Below, piece by piece: positions 1-13,175 of a DNA stretch of 64,000 nt. Position numbers and translations under genes: made by a program. The stretch's first letter is position 1. Every line of letters begins with the position of its first letter. The notes under the pieces are model-generated. The model made no database searches. It was not told where the DNA came from and saw nothing but the letters and a program-made list of their open reading frames with translations. Origin of the DNA: Megalobrama amblycephala (lineage: Eukaryota > Chordata > Actinopteri > Cypriniformes > Xenocyprididae); NCBI RefSeq assembly GCF_018812025.1, contig NC_063053.1, positions 8,600,123 through 8,664,122 on the forward strand. Direction: 5' to 3'.

Positions 1-642
1 GGGCTTTTTATCCAAAGCACACTAACAGCAGGAAAAGAGCCCCTGGAGTAAGTTCAGCACTCGTCTCAATGGCAGCACAGTAATAGAGCAAGATTGTGAT
101 CTCAGTAACTCTAGTTCTCGGTCACGCCTACTAGAAGCACCAGTCTCAGCGTAACGTTCAGAATCTGGGCTGACAACACCATCACCACCCTGCATCACTT
201 CGCATGTCACTCCAACCAAAGGCAACACTTGTGGGCAAATTCTGCTTCTTTCAGCACATCTTACAGACATCTCTCATCTGATGGCAAAGCAAACTTTAGA
301 GCAATTTATTTGGCCCTAAATGTTACTTTTCACTTAACAGAATCGTATGTAGGAAATAAAGCTATATAGACTACAGTTCAAAAGTTTGGGGTAACTGCGA
401 TATTGTGAAATATTATTAAAATTTAAAATAGCTGTTCTCCATTTGAAAACATAAAAATGTCATTTATTCCTGTGATGGTAAAGCTGAATTTTCAGCATCA
501 TTACTCTAGACTTCAGAGTCACATGATCCTTCAAAAATCATTTTAATATGCTGATTTACTAAACAAGAAACATTTCTAATATTTATCCATTATTGACTAG
601 TTGATGGGTTTTCTGAAGGACTAGTCAACTAGTTAATATTAA

Positions 643-2115
643 AGGGTTAGTTCACCCAAAAATGACATTTCTGTCATTAATTACTCACCCTCATGTCGTT
701 CCACACCTGTAAGACCTTTGTTCATCTTCGGAACACAAATTAAGATATTTTTCGATAAATTAAGATATTGTTTTGACGTAAACAAGGAAGCTTGCACTGA
801 GTTCACTACGTATGACAACGGTTCAAATTGTTGAATAAAGTTGTTATTTTTGTTTTGTTTTTGCGCACAAAAAGTATTCTCGTCAGTGCTTCCCACAGGT
901 TTGAAATACACTTGTGGTGGTAGCCGGGCGAAAAATCCTCCTATTAACCACGGCACAAAAATGGTCTACTGCATGTGACAAACAAATAATGTGTGATTGT
1001 TAACAGTATTTTTATTTATTGAAATTAATTTTAATTACATAGCATACTATTACATTTAATTACATACTAATATTATGCATTATTATGCATTGTGAATTAT
1101 GCAAAATTACAGCATTTAAATGTTTATCCTTTTCCTATGTTCTCCTTGCTGTCATATAGTTTCTCTCTCAGTGAATGGGACTCATAAAATGAATAATATA
1201 TGTGTCTAATAATGTTCTTAGTCTTTTCTGCCTGTGGGGGAGACTACAATAATTTACTATGAATTAAATGGAAATCAAATTAAATACAATTTATTGTGTA
1301 ACCAAAATATCAATAATGCCCAAAAGAAAAAGAAAAAACTTAATTACTTTGACTTTTGACTACTTGACTTTTAATTATAAACAAGCCCGAAATACACCAG
1401 GACACTTATTTTGAAATGTCTGTCCTATTGCAGGCTGATCCTTCAGATTCTTACAACCGTATAAAACATTTTATATAAAGGCCATGAAGTAGACATTGTA
1501 ATAATTCATCAACTTGAGTTCATTAGCAATCATAATTCTGCGCTTTTCACTGATTGAGAATCACTTTGAAGCAGACTGAACATAGAGTCTGAAGCGCTGT
1601 TGCAGCGCCGCCTTGTGACTTTGCAAAATGCAATGCCCGTGGGAATGTCAGCGGGAGTAAACGGTTCTGACGCACACATAACAAGCAGGTACGAAACGAC
1701 TAGCTATTCAATCACAGATGTTTTCATTATCTTGCGCTGATATAAAAGTATAAGAGGATAAAAATAATAAAAGCAAAAATGTGTCTCCAAATATACTTGG
1801 GCGGCCGTTATTATACGTGGGCGGCCCGCCCAAGTAAAGTCTATGTGTGGGAAACACTGCTCGTCATTTCATAACATTAAAGGTTGAACCACTGTAGTCA
1901 CATTGACTATTTTAACCATTTTTATCTGCCTTTCTGGACGTCAAAAGGTGCAATGACCTTGATGCCTATGTGTGGATCAGATACCCTTGGATTTCATCAA
2001 AAATATCTTAAATTTGTGTTCTGAAGATGAATGAAGGTCTTATGGGTGTGGAACGACATGAGGATGAGTACTTAATGACAGACATTTTTAGTTCATTTTT
2101 GGGTGAACTAACCCT
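643..2115. mobile_element. TTAA-flanked palindromic MITE, family A copy 1 (with nested insertion)
   Basis: The ends are inverted repeats starting AGGGTTAGTTCACCC and are flanked by TTAA on both sides (639-642 and 2116-2119). The long arms contain the stretch reading ACTCACCCTCATGTCGTTCC, which recurs at 11,465, 32,943 and 60,757. The family is a non-autonomous DNA transposon very common in cyprinids. A TTAA target site is typical of Kolobok or piggyBac elements, so one of those is the likely mobiliser (inference). A second element sits inside it at 884-1859, which makes this copy unusually long. Confidence 0.8.
884..1859. mobile_element. hAT-like non-autonomous element nested in the family A MITE
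   Basis: It begins CAGTGCTTCCCACAG and ends TGTGGGAAACACTG, an imperfect terminal inverted repeat of the CAGTG...CACTG kind usual for hAT elements. CTCGT is repeated directly on both sides (879-883 and 1860-1864), and the flanks rejoin into the sequence of an uninterrupted family A arm. No transposase frame is visible. The hAT assignment rests on the termini only, since a clean 8-bp duplication cannot be resolved. Confidence 0.65.
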
Positions 2116-5100
2116 TTAAGGAAGCCCTGTATCATTAGGTTAAATTAGGGTCAAAGTAATCTGTATTTATACTTTTAAATTTATATAGCACAATGAATCA
2201 AAGAACATCTAGCCAAGATCAATGTTTGGATTCCCAGAGAATGCATGTCCTGATGAAATGTATTTGAATGCAATGCCATTTTTTTTTTTTCAATAAATCA
2301 ATAAATGCAATTGTACAAATTTAGGCTAAATATCTATAGATTTTTATATAAAACTATCACAGTTCTAACAATAACCAGAGATGCAGATTATGCATAATAA
2401 CAGTTGATCTAAAGTATTAAAGTAACGGTCTTAAAAATTCATTTCGGAAGATGATGGTGAATGTATTACAAAAGCTTTGCTCTGATGACTGTAGCGGCGG
2501 TGCTTTAAAAGGGATGGATTTACAAACACCTTATGTGTGAGAGTGAAGATTACGGTTTCTGACAGTCTAACAGCACACTAAAATCCTCTCAGGCAGCCAT
2601 CAGAGAAAAGCAACAAAAAAACTAAAACTAAAATTAGAAAAGAAAAACTATTGAAGAAAATCTTCAAATTCTTTCTCTCTTTTTTTTTTTTACCTTAACA
2701 TTCAAAGACTAAAAAGACCTTAAAAATCCACATCTGATTGTGGTGCAGTGACAGGTACATAATGCAGGCTTACTCTAATATAGCATCTCCCTACGGGACA
2801 CATGGCCCGTTTTCCGATACCCACTGTACTGCTTCCTAGAACAAGCTCCATGTGCCAGTCTGATTCTTCCCGCTCATACTAACAGGCATCAAGACTCATG
2901 CCATCTCAAGTCCTCCTGGGAAGATTGTACGTACGACTCTGGAAGTGGTAATTACAATGTGATGTGCACACAAGTGATTTTAGTCATTTTTACACTTACT
3001 AATACAAAGAAAACCTTTTAGTGCTTATGCAACAAAATGAAGTACAAAATATATGCATTATGAGTGTAAATTATGTTAAATTATGTATTTTATTATTCTT
3101 GTTCAGCTAGATAGAGAATGAGTAGAAAAGAAGCTGTCACAAAAACCTCAAAGCAGCTAAAATGAGACAGCAGTACACAAAATATGTAGCCTACAACCTT
3201 CCAAACTAAACTGTCAACTTTTAATACATCTGAATGTAAACCATCGTTCAAACGTTTGGCATCAGCAAGATGATTTCTCTGAAAGAAATTAATACTTTTG
3301 AGCAAGGATGAATTACATTCATCAAATGACAGTAAAGACATTTATATTGGAATAAAAGATTTCAATTTCAAATAAATGCTTTTGAACTTTCTATTTATCG
3401 AAAGAATCTCGAAAAAATGTATCAAGGTTTCCACAAAAACATTAAGCAGCACAACCGTTTTCAGCATTGATAATAATAATTAGAAATGTTTCTTGAGTAG
3501 CAAATCAGCATCTTAGAATGATTTCTGTATCATGTGACACTGAAGACAGGAGTAATGATGCTAAAAATTCAGCTTTGCCATCACAGGAATATTTTATATC
3601 TAAAATGGTATTAAAATAGAAAACTTGTAATAATATTTTACAATATTACCATTTTTACTGTATTTTTGTATGCAGCCTTGGTGAGCAAAAAAGGACTTTG
3701 GTTATTTCGAAATAAAAAATCTTACTTAATCAGATATGACTTGAAGGCAAGATTAGACTATCACATCTGTATTTCCATTACCTCACAACTAGCATTTAGA
3801 CCGTGGCACTTCCGCAGTTCCTCAGCAATTAAGCAGCTTGGGAACACTTGAAAATGGTAATGAGGTCTTTCTTGATAGCTCTGCCTCTCATGGAGAAAAA
3901 ACTTGAAGCTCAGAGTGAAACTAGGAGGCTTGTGTCCTTTTAAAGCAACCTAGACTAGCACACATCCATGTGGTGCTGACACAGTATCATTTTGTCTCCT
4001 TTAATTCTAGCATTAGCAATCATTCATGCGTTCTGCAGCCATTAAACGATCAGCCGCTGCTACCAAGTGTTCACACCACAAATTGAGCTGAGATCAATGC
4101 TGTTTGAGCCAACATGAAAATGTGTGAGCGCATCATTATCCAGAGGGATATTGGATTTATCAAATAGCTTTGTGCCACGTTTAGTGATGATGTGTTAAGC
4201 TGAAGACAGACAGATAGAAAGACAGATAAAAAAAGAAATATGTCTAGATCCAAAAATAAATGAGAGCTGCAATATTGACTAAAAGCAGTGCAGTCTCAAA
4301 TGTATTCCATCTAGTGAGGTGGATAAAAGCTGAAGCTGACATGCAGAATATAAAAGATAGAGGCTATCCTGTCCGAGTGTGACGTTAAAAGGCAGGGATC
4401 TTAAAAAAAAAAAAGTCTTCTTAGATCTGAAGTGATGGCCTTGAATCAGAGTGGCATCAGTATTAATATTTCATGGCATGAGCTGTGCTTCACAAAGTCA
4501 TGAGTAGTGCACGTCTACAGAATACACTCAAAACTTCATTCACAAAACCTCTTCCGAGGGCGCTTTCACACTTGGTTCTATTGCCTGGTCTGAACCCATG
4601 TTCAATCACGCCCCATTCCTCCCACCGGATTGTCTTCACATGTTGGTAACGACGACACAGGAGAAGGCAGCAAAACGTATATCGTTGCTCACCTCACTCT
4701 TAAATCTTGGTTTTGTTTTCAAATCATCAGCATATAAACGGCACTTGTATCTATCTGCCGCGAACGTACTGCAAATGTAAATAACGCGGGACTATCATCA
4801 ATGCAGTTCACTTCCACGATTTAGTGCAATTCTGTTTATATCAGCAGCTAACTGTACCAGAGTTCACATGACTGCATCCCAGACCACAACCTTTTTTCAT
4901 GGATGCACACCAGAGTTCACAAAACACGTGACTGCTCTACCACCTGACTGCTGCAGATTCATTTTAGGAGTTGATAGTGTTGCCATAGAAACGCATAATT
5001 CCCAGCCAGAATCTGGCAGTAAGGTGTGGGAGTTCATTTTTAGTCCATCTCCTATCCTGAAAAGTCTGTCTTGCAGATATGGAATAAAAATGATGCCAGA

Positions 5101-5370
5101 TTCTGTAAGATAAATTCTTCAAACAGTGGTACAAGGGAATGTAATGCTGGTCCTTCAAGAGTCACTCTCAATCTGTTTGTCTATAAAGCCTATAAAAAAA
5201 AAAAAAAAATTATTCATATATTTCACAACTCTTCAGCTTGTGATTCTTATTAAGTGGGGGTCATGTTTAGGATTCTTTACCTAACCTAAGTCTCTGTGAT
5301 CCTGACACCTTGCACTTCTGGAGACTCCAAGTAGGTTGCAGTTCTGGAAAATGGTGGCGCTGGAGACTAA

Positions 5371-6110
5371 AGGCCCCGTTATACTTCAAACAAAGTTCTT
5401 TTTCGTTCTTCGTTTAGGGATAAAACGAAGTTCGAAATGCGTGACCAGCGATATACTGTAGACAAACATTTGACGCTCCCCACACTGCTGAGAGTGACGG
5501 TTAGATGAATATGTAAATATGTGCCGTGCACTTTCTTCTCAGTAACAAAATAAACAACAAAAAAGAGAAAACAGCAAGCAATTATTATAGAAAGCATAAG
5601 AAAAGCATCTGATCCTAACAACATGGGTATGTTAGCACGAGCTCTGCAAAGTAGCACTCCAGTCACGTCACGTCGTCATATAGCACTTTATTCAATGGAT
5701 TGCTTAAAATTAAGCAGCTTTACAGTATCAAACATGAAAAAACAGGGTCAGTGCCTCATTTTTTTACAAGCACAACTTCATTTTGTACTATAAAGCGGCT
5801 ATCCAGCGTGTTAATGTTTTCACCCGCGGAGATCTTACCTCAACAAACTCAAACACACGAAATGAGTCAAAGACACGTTTGACGCGATTAAAGGCGGAGC
5901 CTCTGCGCACACCTCCTATTACATTATCGCCACGGACCAATGGTAGTACGAATGTGTTTTGCAGCTGGAGCAAACTTTTCCTGATCGCTTTGGCAAGCCG
6001 TTTCAAACTTCCAAAAAGAACACAAAACAAACTTCGTTTTGGCCCGATTTTGTTCGAAATGACGTCACATCAGTTCGTTCTTCGATTTCGTTTGAAGTAT
6101 ACCGGGGCCT
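5371..6110. mobile_element. Harbinger-like MITE with TAA duplication
   Basis: The terminal inverted repeats are AGGCCCCGTTATACTTCAAAC at the left and its near-complement at the right (TTTGAAGTATACCGGGGCCT), flanked by TAA at 5368-5370 and 6111-6113. The subterminal regions carry several GTTCGTTCTTCG-like motifs. A 3-bp TWA duplication suggests PIF/Harbinger, but the class is inferred. Related left ends appear at 23,286 and 27,084. Confidence 0.65.
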
Positions 6111-6637
6111 TAAAGGGTTCCTGATGGTTTCACACTTAATTCTTCACCTTAATTCTTTTGCAGTTAACATGTGTCTTTTCTTCTCCAACTGTTTTTGTCT
6201 GACCCTGCTGACCCAATGAGCATTTTGCTGCCCGATGGTCATGCTTGAACTTTGTAATTTGTAGTACTGCATCAGTATTGCATCCTTCTCATGGGCATTT
6301 AATCATTTTTGACTTTTCAGTTAAATCTCTTTTTTGGCTCATTTTGCCTGTAAAAGAAAACCTGCCTAATAATTATGCACATCTGAATATAAGGCGTTTT
6401 TCACTTCCTGCCTTTCCGCAAACAATTATACATCACTTATAAATGATTAAATAAAAAATTAATAGTAGTTATTAAGATTAATGTGGTTTCGAATTGGTAA
6501 AATGTGCTTGGAACAAAAATACGATCAAAAAAAAAAAAAAAAAAGTCAACTTGCGTAATAATTCTGCACATGGATATAAAGCATATGTAATGAGCATAAA
6601 TGTTTCACATTGTTGGCAAATGTTTACTGTGTTAAGA

Positions 6638-6979
6638 TAGGGCTGATCGATATATCGCATTCGATTGTCACGCGCATTTCGTCAGTAAAGCCGGTTCCCT
6701 GATTACCACTAAATCGCCATCACCTCCTTTCAAATGGAGCGGCATTTAATAGACAGAGCCGTAGATCACTGTCAAGCCACGCAATATCGCGTTCATATTG
6801 CAGATGAATCGCCTTCGATAATGAACGCGATATTGTGTGGCTTGACAGTGAACTACGGCTCTGTCTATTAAATGCCACTCCATTTGAAAGCAGGTGATGG
6901 CGATTTAGCGGTAATCAGGAAACCGGCTTTACTGACGAAATGCGCGTGACAATCGCACGCGATATATCGGTCAGCCCTA
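6638..6979. mobile_element. Palindromic hAT MITE, family B copy 1
   Basis: The whole 342 bp folds back on itself. It starts TAGGGCTGATCGATATATCG and ends CGATATATCGGTCAGCCCTA in effect, with a CpG-rich stem. It is flanked by TGTTAAGA (6630-6637) and TGTTACGA (6980-6987), an 8-bp target duplication with one mismatch, as expected for hAT. It encodes no protein. Confidence 0.85.
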
Positions 6980-8943
6980 TGTTACGAGATATATTTCAAC
7001 ATCTTAAATTTTTGAAACGATTCCACACGTGTAATGGTGGGGATGTTCAATTATTTTAATCTACAAAACTGTAACACAATCATAGAAGTAGGCTTTTACG
7101 TCCAAGTTTTGAATGTGGCACGCCCATCAAAAGAGAGGATCAAAAAAAAAAAAAAAAAAAAAGGATAGAAAATAGCCTATTACTTCTCAATTAGGATGTT
7201 TTTTAATAACATTATAAGAAGACCTCAGAGAACATTAAAAAAAAAATTCAGTTCATGACCCATTTAAGAACTCTTTTTGATATACTGTCACTGTAACTTT
7301 CCCTGTCCGCTGCACTGATCATCTGGGATCCAAGTGGACAGCCCCCATGGTCCGTAAACAGTGCAAGCTGCTGACGGTGCAGTTTGAGGCAGTTCATTTA
7401 AAACAAAAGGCCTGTTGTTTCTGTACTGGCCCTACATTCGACTGCATGGAGGAGTCGCCTGCAAGCCCACTGTGGACAAGCCCTTACCCCAGTGAAACAA
7501 CTGCACTGCTGCTCATTTCAAATGGATGGCACCATAAAGCTGCAGCGTCTCCTATCCGAGTCGGCCTATAGGTCACAGCAATAACTTCAGATCGGAAACC
7601 ACGGCAAACATTTATTACATTATGCAAATTTAAAAGATGCCAAGTTAAACAAAATTATCAGGGCGTTTACAGTAATCAATGTGTTTGGGCTCATGGAAAC
7701 GTGCAAGTCTGCACTAAGGCTATTGGAATATCATCTACAGCACATAAATCTCACTCTCCCTGTCCTGTTAGAGAGATTGATCAGCAACATTGATCTTTTG
7801 TCTCCCTATGTTGGTTGATTTATGAGGCAGTGAACAGGAGAGTCCTTCCATGGAGAGACATGCTGTTTGCAGTTCCTTTAGCCTGCGTGCTGAACAGTTG
7901 GAGCTGCCGCTACAATACTATCCTCTGAACCGATCCAGCCCCTCCTCCACGACTCTGAGCCTGTCTGTGTGCGTTTGTGTGTGTCTGTGTGTAGAGGAAG
8001 ACCTGGCAATGAAAAGAGATGAAACCCAACAGCGGCAGCTTGGGAGAATGACTTCAGAGCAGGTTGATATCAGCGCAACTCATAATGCGTGCATATGCAG
8101 GGGGACAAGGCTCATCTTTAGCTCTTACTAACACGGCTAAACGTAATAATCACATGAACTGAATCACTGCACTAAGAAAATGATGCTTTTGAAATACCTT
8201 TCAGCTCAAATCAGCATAAGCCCCACACAGGATGCATAGCATCTTCAGAGGAAGGGAACTAATCTGGAGATGAATAACCACAACTGGGAATGGAAATATA
8301 TACAGCTCCAAGCATATGGATTTCTAATACACGTGTGTGGGTGTGTGTGGTCGGTGTGCACAAATAAAAGCACAGAGTCAGGTGGGACTGTGCCAGCATG
8401 CATAAGGGTGTGTGTGTGTGTGTGTTCATGTGTGTGAACTGACAGTAATGCTCTACAGCAGAGGCTCTCAACGGGTGGGTCGCAGATTTGTTCTGATAAG
8501 GTTGTGGGCAGCAGGGGAGGAAAAATTGCATATGCAAATAATAAAATATAATTAACCATAATATTCCTAATATATTAGATGGGAGAAAACACTTCCCAAA
8601 AGGTTATGCATTCAGTTAAACTTAATTTTTGTGTTGCACAAATTGCTGTCACCTGGTAGAAAGCCAAATTATACAGATTCAATTCTGTCAAAAAATAAAT
8701 AAAATAAAATAATTTTAACATTTAAAACTATGATAAAATTAAGTGGATTTACATTACATTTAAATTTAATTCTTTAGCAGATGCTTTTATCCAAAGCAAC
8801 ATACAAATGAGGAGAACTATAGAAGAATAGAATTTTAGAACAATAGAATCTTCATTTTCATTTTTTATTAAATGGCGATACATTACAAAATGGCAGATAA
8901 AGTACCTATATACTGGTATATGAGTGAAATAAGTATGCACAAT

Positions 8944-9258
8944 TAGGGCTGGGCGATATATCGCATGCGATTCTCACGCGCATTTCGTCAGTAAAGCCAG
9001 TTCCCTGATTACCGCTAAATCGCCATCACCTGCTTTCAAATGAAGCGCCATTTAACAGACAGAGCCGTAGTTCACTGATAAGCCACGCAAATATCGCGTT
9101 CATTATCGAAGGCGATTCATCTGCGATATGAACGTGATATTGCGTGGCTTATCAGTGAACTACGGCTCTGTCTATTAAATGCCGCTCCATTTGAAAGGGA
9201 ACTGGCTTTACTGACGAAATGCGCGTGAGAATCGCATGCGATATATCGCCCAGCCCTA
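8944..9258. mobile_element. Palindromic hAT MITE, family B copy 2
   Basis: This 315-bp near-perfect palindrome is closely related to the copy at 6638. It starts TAGGGCTGGGCGATATATCG and ends with the complement. A perfect 8-bp target duplication TGCACAAT lies at 8936-8943 and 9259-9266, diagnostic of hAT-type transposition. One arm has lost about 20 bp relative to the other. Confidence 0.9.
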
Positions 9259-9339
9259 TGCACAATTAAATACCTAACATTAAGCATTTGATCAAAAATA
9301 CAGGAAAAACGATAATATAGTGAAATATTTTCAGAATTT

Positions 9340-9780
9340 AAAATAATTTGAAATGTAATTATTCCTGTGATGGCAAAACTGAATTTTCAGCATCATTACT
9401 CCAGTCTTTAGTGTCACATGATCCTTCAGAAATCATTCTGATATGCTGATTTGGTGTTCAAAAAACAATTATTATTATTATCAATGTTGAAAACTAGGGC
9501 TGGGCGATATATCGCATGCGATTCTCACGCGCATTTCGTCAGCCCTATTGAAAACGGTTAATATTTTTATGGAAACCGTGATTTTATTTTCCTCAGGATT
9601 TTTAATATATAGAAAGTTCAAAAGAACAGCATTTATTTGCCATAGAAATCTTTTGTAATCTTTTTTGTAAGTTTATAACTTTTGATCACTTTTGATCAAT
9701 TTAATGCATTTTTACTGAATAAAACTATTAATTTCTTTCAAAAGATAATCTTGTACTGTACTTTTGAATACATATAGTGC
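9340..9780 (+). repeat. Unclassified interspersed repeat, family R
   Basis: Family R contains the recognisable core GCTGAATTTTCAGCATCATT followed by CACATGATCCTTCAGAAATC. Other copies or fragments lie near 396-590 (+), 3232-3620 (-), 22,545-22,945 (-), 25,615-25,880 (+), 49,865-51,010 (-, split by a Tc1) and 57,735-58,560 (+/- pieces, split by an LTR). It is a familiar cyprinid repeat; I cannot assign its class from sequence alone. This copy is split by the 53-bp hAT micro-element. Confidence 0.7.
9495..9547. mobile_element. 53-bp hAT micro-element, family B copy 3
   Basis: Only 53 bp long. It consists of the first 45 or so bases of family B (TAGGGCTGGGCGATATATCG onward to CATTTCGT) followed directly by CAGCCCTA, the complement of the first eight bases. 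A perfect 8-bp duplication TTGAAAAC flanks it (9487-9494 and 9548-9555). It sits inside a copy of the unclassified repeat family R, whose flanks rejoin cleanly when one duplicate is removed. Confidence 0.9.
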
Positions 9781-10462
9781 ATCCCTAAAGGCAACATGCT
9801 TATCCTCAAAACCATGAACAAAACTACACAAAGTACAAGAAAACACTCAAGACTCAAGTCTACATATAATACAGTGAGGTTCACAAGCAACATGGATAAG
9901 CATGGTTAAATTCAGTGTTCAGTGACCAGTCACTAAAGCTGCAGAGAGCATGAAACCCTCAAAATCCAATTAAGCCAACAGCAATAGTAAGTGAAGCATT
10001 CAACAGTACAGTTACTCGGGGTAAAATCACCACCCAGTGCATATTTCCTTCTATCGACACCTTCAGTAGGATGTTCTTTCCAAAGAGACACCATAGTGGA
10101 GGTTAGAGTGGTCACAGTACCAAAATTTCAGTAGTCAGTACCAATACCAGAAAAATTTCACAGTTCTCGGTACCAATTTTTGGTACCAGAGAAAAAACTG
10201 TTGAATTAAGTACTTTAAAAAAAAAAAAAAAAAAAAAAAAGTTTTGTTTTATCCGTTGGTTAATATCAATGTCAATCATCGCAATTTCCGAATCAATCAC
10301 ACATTTAAATATGGTTGTCAATCCATGAAAAACTAAACTTGTATTCAGATTGTGAAGGGTTAATAAACAGAAATCCAGAGGAGAGCCTCCCTTTATAATC
10401 ACTAAGGCTGTCAATTTCTAAAGTGCAAGCTCACTGAATTCTGCACTCTTGCGAAAACTCCC

Positions 10463-10493
<31 letters not shown>

Positions 10494-11464
10494 TAGTCTT
10501 AATACAACGAATCTCTCATTTCCATGATTTCAGTGGTGTTAAGCAGATTCTGACTACTTACTTACTAGCACCTGATAGGCCATTGCATTCACATGCTCAA
10601 CAGATATGAGTACCAACTGGTACCGATACGTTTGACAACCTTACTGGAGGTTCATGACCACACACTCATCCTCAAGGACACGATGAACCAATAAAGATGT
10701 CATTAAACTTGCGTATCTCCAAATTTATCACTATAAAATCTGATCAATTACAATCATTTCAAACCATTTTTAAGACTCCAGATCCATTCTTATAGGTCTA
10801 CGAACACAGCACATGTATGTTCAAATCGATTTGCCATGGTACCCTGGCAAGTGTGTTTCCATGGAAACAAGTCAGCCCATAGCCTATTCCATAGACGTGC
10901 GTCAGGGAAGCACTTGGTTTGAACAAAATTAAAATGGAAATGATGACCCATGTCATGAGCACTGAAACAGAAGCACATCTCCATGGGCTAATCCAGGGGA
11001 AAAAATCTTTATTTCAGTTACCCATGATGCCTCTCTCTGATCACTGGTAATAGCTTGGAGACGTGGAGCATCGACTGAGAAACCCTAGTGTGATCTTTGC
11101 ATTCAGGGTCAGTCGATTACAACGATAGTACTTTCATCCTCATCTGTAACAGCACGTTTCAACCTGCAGAAGATCCCTGTTCCAACCTGGTGGTCTGCTC
11201 CCTTCATCAGGTCAATCCCAGCCATTTATCATCGATCCAACACTAAAACCATCATCCAACACCTTTAAGTCATAAAACAATTACGCTACTGCTCCGAAAC
11301 ATCCGCTGTAAAATACTCAAGATGTGACATCTTCAGAACACAATCATCATCTATGCAAATGCAGAGATGTGTCTTAAAAAATAAAGGTTCCAAATGGAAG
11401 TCTTCACACCAATGCCATAGAAGAACCATTTTGGGTTCACCACCTTTCAGTGAGTAGTTCTTAA

Positions 11465-12182
11465 AGGGTTAGTTAACCCAAAAATGAAAATTCTGTCATT
11501 AATTACTCACCCTCATGTCGTTCCAAATCCGTAAGACCTTCGTTCATCTTCGGAACACAAATTGAGATATTTTTGATGAAATCCGAGAGGTCTATGAGTC
11601 ATCCATAGACAGCAATATAATCACCACTTTCAAGGTCCAGAAAGGTACTAAAGACATCATTAAAACATAGAACTTAATTTTATGAAGCGACAAGAATACT
11701 TTGTGCACAAAAAACAAAACGAAAATAACTTTAATCAACAATCTGTTCTCTTCCCTGTCATTATCCATAAGCATGTGAAGCAGTAAGCACAGTGAAGGCT
11801 TCAGTTTTTACGTCCGAACGCCACTCAGTATTGGCCAAAGAAGCACATGTGAGCAGTACAACATGCGTGTGATGCTTGCTGACACAGGAGTCGGCCAATA
11901 ATGAGCCCGCGTTCTGACAAAGAACCTGGAAACGCTGGACATAAACAACGTATGAGAATTACACAGAAGAGAAGAAACTGTTGAATAAAGTCATGTCTTT
12001 AGTACCTTTCTGGACCTTGAAAGTGTTGATTATATGACCGTCTATGGACAAATCATACCTGTCGGATTTTATCAAAAATATCTTAATTTGTGTTCCAAAG
12101 ATGAACAAAGGTCTTACGGGTGTGGAATGACATGAGGGTGAGTAATTAATGACAGAATTTCATTATTGGGTGAACTAACCCT
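11465..12182. mobile_element. TTAA-flanked MITE, family A copy 2
   Basis: It has inverted repeats AGGGTTAGTT.../...AACTAACCCT with TTAA at 11,461-11,464 and 12,183-12,186, and a 718-bp body with long complementary arms. It is the same family as 643-2115 and has no coding capacity. Confidence 0.82.
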
Positions 12183-13175
12183 TTAAAAGAACTCTATTTT
12201 TTCTTAGTGTGAAGAACGTTTTAACTATTAAGAACTTGGAAGGGTTCCATGGATGTTAAACTTAAAAAGTTCTTCAAGTAACCATAGATGCCAACAAAAA
12301 CATGTATGTGGCATGCAATATAAATAAGTTCAATCCACTTATTATGTCTATACCAAAATAAAAATAAAAATAAAAAATCCTGTTAACTGCTTCTATATCT
12401 CATATTCATCTAAAATAAGTCAAACATCAGTTTTACAAGTGTGCTCTGATCCACATCATGAATCAAGCATGATGGGCATGTTCACCTCCCAAACTCCTAT
12501 TTGTCTTGACAGAGTGACTTTGACCGGTCAATTCCAGTACTTTACTGATTGATCCAAAGCTAAAAATAACTGAAACCATCCTGCAACATAATTTCATCAT
12601 GTTGACAGTCATCCACAATAAATCAAAAACATGACTTCATCTTCTATGCAAATGCGAAGACATGTTATGTTACAAGCAAACACAAAGTCTACAGCATTCA
12701 GATCGCACACTATGTCTATTGAAAATACTCCAATTGTATTTACAACGCATGGTCAACCTGTGCTAGGACTTCCGTGATGTGCATCAGATCACACGTTGAG
12801 TGTTCATCTCCCATTTTGCCATCCTTCATGCCAGAGTGCAATTCCAGCACTTTACAACTGAACCAAAGCTAAAAAGAACTGAAACCATCATGCAACACCA
12901 TTTCATCGCCGATTGCATACTTGCTTTAAAGCATCTTCTGCAAAGACCATGACCTCACCATCTATGCAAATGCAAAGACATGTTATGTTGCATGCAAATA
13001 CAGATTCTACAGCAATCATACAACACAATGTCTACTGAAAAAATACTCCAACTGTATGTACAACTCATTGACAACGACTTTCACAACCATCTAGAAGTGA
13101 GTTAGAGCATCAAACATCTGTGTTGCAGCAACGTGTGATGTGATGCACACCATGAATCAAGCATGGCAGTCTTAC

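Larger units (their letters stand above)
1..13175. other. Non-coding stretch, presumed dlg5 intron 1
   Basis: I found no exon with family similarity here. The dlg5 first coding exon ends with a good splice donor at its left edge, and the next DLG5 exon (serine-rich, then coiled coil) is not recognisable in this stretch, so by inference it is intron 1 and the rest of the gene lies left of the window. The contents are interspersed repeats (listed separately), short GT/CA microsatellites near 7,966-7,994 and 8,330-8,436, and A or T runs. An open frame of 82 codons on the minus strand at 22-270 matches nothing I know. Confidence 0.55.

Noticed and set aside
8245..8559. Minus-strand frames rich in His-Thr
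   Set aside because: Translation of a (TG/CA)n microsatellite.
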